DNA from: Annulohypoxylon bovei var. microspora
Taxonomy: Eukaryota; Ascomycota; Sordariomycetes; Xylariales; Hypoxylaceae
Assembly (NCBI GenBank): GCA_022836615.1
Contig: MU405457.1
Coordinates: forward strand, 1 to 26,506
DNA: 26,506 nt
Reading direction: 5' to 3'
Part shown: positions 21,725-26,506 of the stretch, in pieces
Layout: each line of letters begins with the position of its first letter
Position numbering within the stretch: the stretch's first letter is position 1
The notes under the pieces: generated by a model
Told to the model about the DNA's origin: nothing
Seen by the model: the letters and a program-made list of their open reading frames with translations, nothing else
The model's database searches: none
Position numbers and translations under genes: made by a program

Positions 21725-22323
21725 ATAGGTAACGAAAAACAGAAACCTTTCGGCGATCAGCTAGGTGATAATAAGCCTGGTGGGAAGCCAACAAACACCT
21801 CCCAGGCGCACGTCGACCTAAACGAGTGCCTAGACAAGTACGAGGAAGATGTCGGAAGTCTCACGCCCGCCGAAGCTTCTACGTCTGACCTCGGCGGCCT
21901 CTCCGCCTCCGTCCACGCGCCTCCCCCACCTATACAACTTCAATGGCCCCCCACCCCCGACGGACAAACCCCTGCCCTGCGCCGACTGCGGCAAGGTCGG
22001 CCACCACCTGTGCGTCTGTACCGGGCCGGTAGACGGCGACGGGTTCATCGCGGACTGCCCGATCCATAACACCACTCAGCATTCCTTCGACCAATGCGCT
22101 ATGGGTAGGGATGACGTTGGTCGTAGAAATTTCAACCAAGCGCATGGCGGTGTATCCGCTGTCGCGCGAGTTTAGTCGCCGCGTCCCTCGCGCCCTAATT
22201 GATGTATATCATTTCGGTGACAATTCGAAGCAGCAACTGGGAGTGGACCCCTTGACCTACACCTTCGATGCCGTGGTGGAGAACGTGGAGGCTTTGGAGG
22301 AATCCGAGCATCCGCCACAGTAG
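21725..22323 (+). pseudogene. CCHC zinc-knuckle protein gene, copy A (degraded)
   Basis: Paralogue of the gene at 23903. The position of its ATG holds ATA (21725), followed by GNEKQKPFGDQLGDNKPGG and AHVDLNECLDKYEEDVG in frame. The zinc knuckle lies in another frame (about 21972-22016): CADCGKVGHHLCVC, a C-x2-C-x4-H-x4-C motif. Next come GPVDGDGFIADCPIHNTTQH and SFDQC, a second Cys/His cluster. Relative to copy B about 100 bases are missing after SFDQC, and the C-terminal part (22147-22323: YPLSREFS, RALIDVYHF, QQLGVDPLTY) is in a third frame. CCHC knuckles bind single-stranded nucleic acid; the family resembles fungal-only hypothetical proteins, from memory and not checked. Start loss, deletion and frame changes argue for a pseudogene. 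Confidence 0.65.
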
Positions 22324-22332
22324 ACGTCCGTC

Positions 22333-22402
22333 TCGTCCTGTCCCGTCCTCGTGCTCGCGCCGTCCTCGTGCTCGTGCTTGCGCCGTCCTCGTGCTCGTGC
22401 TT
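22333..22402. repeat. 23-bp tandem repeat after copy A
   Basis: About three units of CGCCGTCCTCGTGCTCGTGC, the first shortened, directly after the stop of zinc-knuckle copy A. The equivalent place after copy B has only scattered TCGTGCTCGTGCTC, so the array expanded in copy A. Confidence 0.7.
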
Positions 22403-22451
22403 TTCAGAAGCTCGTCACGAGCCTAAAGCTAACGTCTTTGGTTTCTACGCC

Positions 22452-22470
22452 GCTATGCTTATAGCATGGC
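22452..22470 (+). other. 3' hairpin of copy A (conserved with copy B)
   Basis: GCTATGC, loop TTATA, GCATGGC: a seven-pair stem with one G-U pair. It aligns with the stem-loop at 24729-24746. The loop is identical, while one stem pair changes from C-G in B to T-A in A and another from C-G to T-G. Possibly a 3' UTR or terminator element. Confidence 0.5.
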
Positions 22471-22489
22471 GGGACTCCTATCTGAGGTG

Positions 22490-22582
22490 GAGGGTGTGGG
22501 ATGGAATTGGGTGGAACGTGGGATGAGATGGAATTGGGTGGAACGTGGGATGAGATGGGATGAGGGTGGGATGGGGGTGGTT
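22490..22582 (+). repeat. G-rich minisatellite, copy A
   Basis: Two identical 27-bp units (22501-22527 and 22528-22554) beginning ATGGAATTGGGTGGAACG, then degenerate GGGATGAGGGTGGGATGGGGG. Many GGG runs on the plus strand could form G-quadruplexes. It sits at the same place relative to the gene as the array at 24763. Confidence 0.7.
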
Positions 22583-22833
22583 GAACGAAGGGTTTAGTCT
22601 TGTCTTTCTCGCGTTCCGGTTTGCTGGAGTTTAATCGATGTCTTTGTCTTAATCTGAAGCCGCCATGCTGCTCGTGAACTCCGTATAGTTGTAACCATCC
22701 ATTCCCAACCTAACCGTCCCGTCACGACGAGAGGTTTGCCCGACCTAGTAACCTAAGTAAGTCCCTAACCTTCTAACCCGCAGACGAGGGGCAGTAGCAG
22801 TGCGGTGCAGAGGCAAGACGTAGCGGGTTTACC
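22583..22833. other. Spacer, nothing recognised
   Basis: Unique GC-balanced sequence after the copy-A minisatellite. I see no gene, RNA or repeat in it. Confidence 0.4.
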
Positions 22834-23056
22834 ATGTCAGGCAATCGATATTCTAACTCCGCTTCCCATAATACCTAGTCTTTGGCCTTTGCTCAAGCCG
22901 CATAAATCCTCTTGCGCTGTCCTCGAAACTTCGACAACATCTCCTCCGCCTTCCCATGAGTCATCGATACGCCTCGCATTCATCATCACAACCAGACCTC
23001 TAACAGAAAGTGCACCAACCTTCTTGATCGACTATGAACGCATCAGCAGGTCTTAG
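22834..23056 (+). pseudogene. Decayed ORF remnant, unknown
   Basis: A frame from ATG 22834 reads MSGNRYSNSASHNT, stop (22876), SLAFAQAA, stop (22903), ILLRCPRNFDNISSAFP, stop, and so on. The stops are TAG, TAA and TGA at places where Q or R codons would be natural, as expected from C to T change. A different frame is open for 84 codons (to TAG 23054) but has no ATG start and unconvincing composition. I cannot assign a family. A GTAAGT at 23058 could be an old splice donor. Confidence 0.2.
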
Positions 23057-23095
23057 GTAAGTACGAGTGAAATTCATATGAGTGCGATATGAGTT

Positions 23096-23130
23096 TATCC
23101 TAGCTACCTACCCACCTACCTACCTTGCTG
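23096..23130. repeat. CCTA microsatellite
   Basis: CTAGCTACCTACCCACCTAC followed by CTACC: an imperfect (CCTA)n tract with weaker CCTA-rich text to about 23175. Confidence 0.65.
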
Positions 23131-23196
23131 CCTAACATGATACAAGCGCACCTACCAGCCAACCTAGCAACACTGAAGCTTTCGATTAGTGTTCAC

Positions 23197-23276
23197 TCAT
23201 ACTCGCTCCTTAGAAACCTTGTCATACTCGTTCCTTAAAAACCTTGTCATACTCGTTCCTTAGAAACCTTGTCATA
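23197..23276. repeat. 25-bp tandem repeat, three units
   Basis: Three 25-bp units (23197, 23222, 23247) of TCATACTCGTTCCTTAGAAA plus CCTTG, differing at one or two positions by transitions, followed by a partial unit TCATA. Confidence 0.85.
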
Positions 23277-23540
23277 TGGCTTGTGCGCATGCCTGCCTAA
23301 CCTAGTAGCGAACTGGGCAGGTCCAGTGTGTCAGCAACAAGATAACGAGGCGTCTTGCCAGTACACCGCACCCGTAAAACCTACTTAACTCAACTCTGAT
23401 CTCGATTCTCAGTTTCTTCTCCTTCATCTCAAACATTAAACATCAATCTAGACACTCATCCAAACACAAATCCTAATCTCTAAACACCAAGATCAACGCC
23501 TAAGATCATCATGAACATAATACCCGTTCATACCAACCCT
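23277..23540. other. Spacer resembling a fungal gene leader
   Basis: CT- and CAA-rich sequence (23390-23510) typical of fungal 5' leaders ends at ATCATGAACATAATACC. That ATG (23511) opens only 12 codons, so the body of any gene here has been lost, probably when the inverted-repeat element arrived. Confidence 0.35.
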
Positions 23541-23581
23541 TCTTCACGAAGATAACCCCCTTGGGCGGGTGGGGATAAGGC

Positions 23582-23787
23582 AAGGCCCCCTCCCATCACT
23601 GACGAGACATGATCGGCTGACGAGACTAAGGGCGGTGGCTCTCGACTTTCACACCGCCTATCCATTAAACAATCTTCGTCGAGTCTCGGTGGCTTGACGA
23701 CCCTTACCAGCCATTCCTCAGGGAGCCGAGTCTCACCACAGAGCTGGAAGTGCCGGCGAGGACATCCCACGATGGGGGAGGGGCCTT
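23582..23787. mobile_element. MITE-like inverted-repeat element, copy 2
   Basis: Starts AAGGCCCCCTCCCATC and ends GATGGGGGAGGGGCCTT, its near-complement: 206 bp with termini of about 15 bp. It shares the internal sequence of the copy at 13128, which is about 110 bp longer, so copy 2 looks internally deleted. Identity again extends past the right end through GTTCGGTCAGGCAACATAGC to CCCTAGCC (23828). Homology with zinc-knuckle copy A begins two bases later. Confidence 0.65.
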
Positions 23788-23902
23788 AGACCATCCGATT
23801 GTTCGGTCAGGCAACATAGCCCCTAGCCAACGCTTTTCAACCTTCACGCCTACGCTTTCTAGTTTACCAATAAGTTAAACTAGCAAGCAAACAATCGCAA
23901 GA

Positions 23903-24600
23903 ATGGGTAACGAGAAGCAGAAACCTTTCGGCGACCAGCCGGGTGATAATAAGCCCGGTGGGAAGTCAACAAACACCTCCCAGGCGCACGTCGACCTAAA
24001 CGACGTCCTGGACGAGATAAGCGGCGTTCGCGCGCCCGCCACGCAACCTCTCTGGCCTCGGGGACGCTTATCAGACCCCCTCCGCGGATGTGAAGAGCGC
24101 CTTCAGTGATCCGCCCAGCCTCGACCCGACCTCCGCCCTGCGGCAACTGCGGCAAGTCCGGCCACCTCTTGTACCAGTGTCCCGGGCCTGTCGACGCTGA
24201 AGGGTTCCTCGCAGGGTGCCCGATCCACAACACGAATCTGCACAGATTCGACGACTGCTGGCCTGCCTGGAAGCCCAGCATGGACGCCCTCCGAAATACC
24301 ACGGTCGTCTGTCGATCGGGGCTTCCTCCTATCCGCACCGTGATGTCCTGGCCGGACATGGCCGAAGAGATGTTGGGAGACCTGCCGACGCAGCCGGTGA
24401 ATATATATCCACTGACGCGCCGCTTCAGCCTTACCATCTCCCGCGCCACCATCGACGCGTACAACTTCAGCAGCGGCTCATGCGAGCAGCTGGGAGTGGA
24501 TCCTATGACCCACGACCACGCTACCGTGGAGAAAAACCTCCCTGCTCTGAAGGCTTCCGAGAAATTGGAAGATATAGGAGATTCAGTTAGGACTCAGTAG
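23903..24600 (+). pseudogene. CCHC zinc-knuckle protein gene, copy B (frameshifted)
   Basis: The ATG at 23903 starts GNEKQKPFGDQPGDNKPGG and AHVDLNDVLDEIS. That frame closes at TGA about 24107. A middle frame (about 24048-24140) reads SGLGDAYQTPSADVKSAFSD. The zinc knuckle frame (about 24112-24600) carries CGNCGKSGHLLYQC, C-x2-C-x4-H-x4-C, then GPVDAEGFLAGCPIHNT and HRFDDC. A C-terminal domain conserved with copy A follows: YPLTRRFSLTISRATIDAY, EQLGVDPMTH. I found no canonical intron that would repair the frame changes. It may be a pseudogene, have an unusual intron, or use frameshifting. Nucleic-acid binding by the knuckle is family knowledge; the cellular role is unknown. Its ATG and most of the C-terminal frame are better preserved than in copy A. 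Confidence 0.6.
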
Positions 24601-24699
24601 GCGTCTTGTCCTGCCTGGTCATTCTCCTTCTCGTCACTGTTCTCGCTGTCGTCTTTCTCTTTCTCGTGCTCGTGCTCTTCGGAAGCGAGTCGCGAGTCG

Positions 24700-24718
24700 A
24701 AACCAAATGCTTTGGTTT
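24700..24718 (+). other. Hairpin AAACCAAA-TGC-TTTGGTTT
   Basis: Perfect 8-bp stem with a three-base loop in the 3' flank of copy B, eleven bases before the conserved TTATA-loop hairpin. The corresponding site in copy A (about 22424-22443) has lost the left arm but keeps TTTGGTTT. Confidence 0.55.
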
Positions 24719-24728
24719 CTTTTACGCT

Positions 24729-24746
24729 GCCACGTTATAGCGTGGC
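24729..24746 (+). other. 3' hairpin of copy B (conserved with copy A)
   Basis: GCCACG, loop TTATAG, CGTGGC: a perfect six-pair stem about 130 bases after the stop codon. It aligns with 22452-22470. Confidence 0.5.
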
Positions 24747-24762
24747 GGGAATCGTACCCGAG

Positions 24763-24872
24763 GTGGAAGTGGGGATGGGATGAGATGGAGGGATGGGAGG
24801 GATGGAAGGATGGGATGGAAGGATGGGATGGAAGGATGGGATGGAGGGATGGGAGATGAGATGGGATAGGGA
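24763..24872 (+). repeat. G-rich minisatellite, copy B
   Basis: About eight imperfect units of GATGGGATGGAAG (13 bp) with GGGAGGGATGG variants, ending GGGATAGGGATCGGG. Unit sequence and length differ from the 27-bp array after copy A, although position and base bias are the same. Confidence 0.7.
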
Positions 24873-24879
24873 TCGGGCC

Positions 24880-25103
24880 GTCCTAATACAAGGTGTCTTC
24901 ATACCTAAACCACGGTGTCCATTTATTAGTTTCTAATAATAGTCATGTAGTGGGTAGGTATACTTCCGTTAAGGTACGAAGCCCTTACTAAATCTTGTAC
25001 CTTTTTTACTTGAAGTCAGATTTAAGTTTACAAAATCTGCCACTATTTACATGATGAGTAGCCTACCACTTTTCGTCGTCGACGACGAGCTTGACAATGA
25101 GAC
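24880..25103. other. Spacer, no gene
   Basis: Unique sequence without a convincing frame. The perfect 16-bp palindrome TCGTCGTCGACGACGA lies at 25073-25088, 16 bases before the third tRNA-like head. Confidence 0.5.
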
Positions 25104-25530
25104 GCGAGGCCACCCGTTCGGGTGGCACAATATCCCAAGTTTAGCCGGAGGTCGATAGTTCGATTCCCCGATCTCCCGTTTTCATTTCTTTTTTCATCCG
25201 ACGAAACCACGCACCACCACGGTTCGCGCACCCGTTTAGCCACCCTTTAAGCCTCCCCTTCTGCCACCCGATGAACACCCTTTCGAACCCCTATTAAGCC
25301 ACCCGTCTAACCACCCGTCTAACCCCCGTAGCCTCCCCCGATCTAAACACCCGATTAACCACCCGTCGATCCACCCCTTGAGCCTCCCGTGAAGCCACCC
25401 GTAGCCACCCGTAGCCACCTTCTCGGGGGTTGCTTAGTCACCCAGCTAAGGGGTCTTTTTTACGTGTGCTAGGTACTACTAGGTAAGTTAATTACATTAC
25501 ATAAGCATCTTAGGTAATCGTTCCTGCCAC
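25104..25530 (+). repeat. tRNA-like (SINE-like) repeat, copy 3
   Basis: Plus-strand head at 25104-25178: GCGAGG, hairpin CCACCC-GTTC-GGGTGG, CACAATATCCCAAG, then AGTTCGATTCC (box B with one change from GGTTCGATTCC) and CCCGATCTCCCG. The body follows copy 2: CATCCGACGAAACCAC, TTCGCGCACCCG, then an expanded CCACCCG array. It then reads GCTTAGTCACCCAGC, CTTTTTTACGTG and TAGGTAATCGTTCCTGCCAC, which match copies 1 and 2 in reverse complement. The copy stops near 25530 and lacks the far segment (GATTGATTGGGTGCATCG) of the others. It lies at the right edge of the GC island. Confidence 0.6.
25225..25428 (+). repeat. CCACCCG variable array inside tRNA-like copy 3
   Basis: About 15 units of roughly 12 bp near TAACCACCCGTC or AGCCACCCGT. 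Copy 2 has about three such units and copy 1 about five. The unit core CCACCCG equals the 5' arm of the head hairpin. The array has no stops on the minus strand and so yields a Gly/Trp/Leu-rich frame (25418 to 25236) that is not a real gene. Confidence 0.65.
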
Positions 25531-25590
25531 CCATTTGGCCCGTGGACGGCGGACGATAGTACGAAATCCGTTAACCCGCCTTTTCAATTA

Positions 25591-26265
25591 AGGTATTAAA
25601 ATGTATATAATAAAAATATATAATATATAATAAAAACACATTATATTAAAAAAGGTATAAAGGATTATAACGTTAAAAAACGTTATAACGTTTAATGAAT
25701 ATTTAAATAAAAAACGTTTTTTTACATTTATTTTATTTAAATGAATTTTAAAAAACTTTTATATTAATACGTTTAAATTAACGAATAAATATATAATAAA
25801 AATTAAAAATTAATAATAAATTTAATTTATTTATTAAAAGCGAAGGTTAATAAAAAATGTTTTTTATTTAAATTTTTATAAAATAATATATATAAAACTT
25901 TATTATTATTAATTTTATAAATAATATATAATTTTAATTAAAATATAAATGTTATATTAAACTTAAAAAAACATAAAGTAACGATATTACGACGTTAAAA
26001 ATTATTAATATTAAAAAAATATTATAAATAAAACGTGTAATAATAATTTATTAAAATTATTAACATAAATAATAAATGGTTAATATTAATTATAAAATAA
26101 TAAAAACGACGATTAATAATAATAATTATTAATTAAATATTATAAATGGAAGTTTTAAATTAAAATGTAAATAATAATCGTTATTATTAAATTTTATTAA
26201 AAAGTTCGAAAAGTAATAACGGCGGTTAAATAATAATAATAATAATAATAACGATAATAATAACG

Positions 26266-26310
<45 letters not shown>

Positions 26311-26417
26311 AATTAATTAAAATTATATTATTAATGTTAATTTTAATTAACATTAATAATAAAATTATTAATTATAAAATGTTATTAAATATTTTAAATA
26401 AACTTATAATATTATAC
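25591..26417. other. AT-rich, RIP-like isochore (right block)
   Basis: The same composition as the left block returns abruptly after AACCCGCCTTTTCAATTAAG. Residual CpG (ACG, CGA) is again conspicuous. No gene is visible. Confidence 0.75.
26229..26306. repeat. (AAT)n microsatellite
   Basis: About 25 AAT/TAA triplets, twice interrupted by AACG. On the minus strand it gives a poly-leucine frame that is not a gene. Confidence 0.9.
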
Positions 26418-26506
26418 ACGAGGTCCCCGTCGGGACGGGAACACACACCCCGATTTCGAAATCCGAAGTTTAACCGTAAACCGATGGTTCGATTCCCGGT
26501 CTTGTT
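26418..26506 (+). repeat. Diverged tRNA-like head, copy 4 (runs off window)
   Basis: GC content rises abruptly to ACGAGGTCCCCGTCGGGACG, where TCCC(C)GTC can pair with ACGGGA, followed by ACACACACC. Then come ATCCGAAGTTTAACCG, a perfect box B GGTTCGATTCC and CGGTCTTGTT. The order hairpin, CACA, TCC-AAGTTTA-CCG, GATGGTTCGATTCC matches copies 1-3. The stem flanking the box is ACCG/CGGT instead of GGTCG/CGATC. ACGAGG may pair with TCTTGT as an acceptor-like stem. It could also be a real but unusual tRNA gene cut by the window end. Confidence 0.45.

Larger units (their letters stand above)
12161..25590. other. GC-balanced island between two AT-rich blocks
   Basis: Base composition jumps to about 50% GC near 12160 and drops again near 25590, each change within a few tens of bases. 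The island carries all recognisable gene remnants, the inverted-repeat elements, the tRNA-like repeats and the satellite-like array. Despite being repeat-rich it was not converted to AT. This suggests that its repeats are too short or too diverged to have been strong RIP targets. Confidence 0.75.

Noticed and set aside
22092..22144. Short intron in copy A explaining its frame change after SFDQC
   Set aside because: The GT to AG span is only about 36 bases with no branch site; alignment with copy B shows about 100 missing bases, so a deletion explains it better.
23880..24464. Minus-strand 194-codon frame, the longest in the window
   Set aside because: Antisense to the zinc-knuckle gene; conservation between paralogues follows the plus-strand frames. 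GC-rich antisense frames commonly stay open.
24216..24590. Alternative plus-strand 124-codon frame in copy B
   Set aside because: Out of frame with the zinc knuckle and not conserved in copy A.
25104..25178. Functional canonical tRNA gene
   Set aside because: Box B is good but the T stem has only two normal pairs, no standard D arm forms, and several similar copies with a shared body point to a repeat.
25236..25418. Minus-strand Gly/Trp/Leu-rich 60-codon frame
   Set aside because: It is a translation of the CCACCCG tandem array; regular 12-bp units without stops produce it.
12161..25590. CRISPR array or prokaryotic origin
   Set aside because: Repeats are direct tandem or dispersed without regular spacers; spliceosomal introns and base-mutation pattern indicate a fungus.
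26129..26353. Minus-strand 74-codon poly-leucine frame
   Set aside because: Produced by the (AAT)n microsatellite.

Overview
The window looks like nuclear DNA from a filamentous ascomycete (Pezizomycotina-type) fungus with a strongly two-speed genome. Three things point there. Extremely AT-rich blocks (1 to about 12160 and about 25590 to 26415) abut a roughly 50% GC block with sharp edges. A decayed major-facilitator transporter gene keeps a textbook fungal intron (GTATGT, TACTAAC, TAG). Base changes between duplicated sequences are almost purely C:G to T:A transitions, the pattern left by repeat-induced point mutation (RIP). I cannot name the species.

Layout. 1-12160: AT-rich isochore with almost no recognisable genes. 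It holds short tandem arrays, a poly(A) run, a recurrent 14-bp palindrome, an unexpectedly long stop-free frame (1558-2082) and a 45-bp minisatellite that stays open as a reading frame (2293-2553). 12161-13533: short tandem repeat, a decayed small gene and a terminal-inverted-repeat element. About 13740-17230: a long, highly degenerate satellite-like array without genes. 17291-18484: a 1.2-kb element with 28-bp inverted termini enclosing a tRNA-like repeat. About 19048-20290: remnants of an MFS transporter gene and of one or two unrecognised genes. 20692-21387: palindrome cluster and a second tRNA-like repeat. 21652-22600 and 23830-24880: a direct duplication of a gene encoding a CCHC zinc-knuckle protein, each copy with a 3' hairpin and a G-rich minisatellite. 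Between them lie tandem repeats and a second copy of the 13.1-kb inverted-repeat element. 25104-25530: third tRNA-like repeat, with an expanded CCACCCG array. 25590-26506: second AT-rich block, with a fourth, diverged tRNA-like head at the very end.

No gene here is clearly intact. The GC block reads as an accessory island of repeats and dying genes between RIP-degraded blocks. The most noteworthy items are: the tRNA-like repeat family with a conserved hairpin head and an internal variable array; the duplicated zinc-knuckle gene, whose more AT-rich copy lost its start codon by a RIP-type transition; the 3' hairpins with compensatory changes; the CpG-sparing mutation spectrum of the AT block; and the two statistically unlikely open frames inside it.
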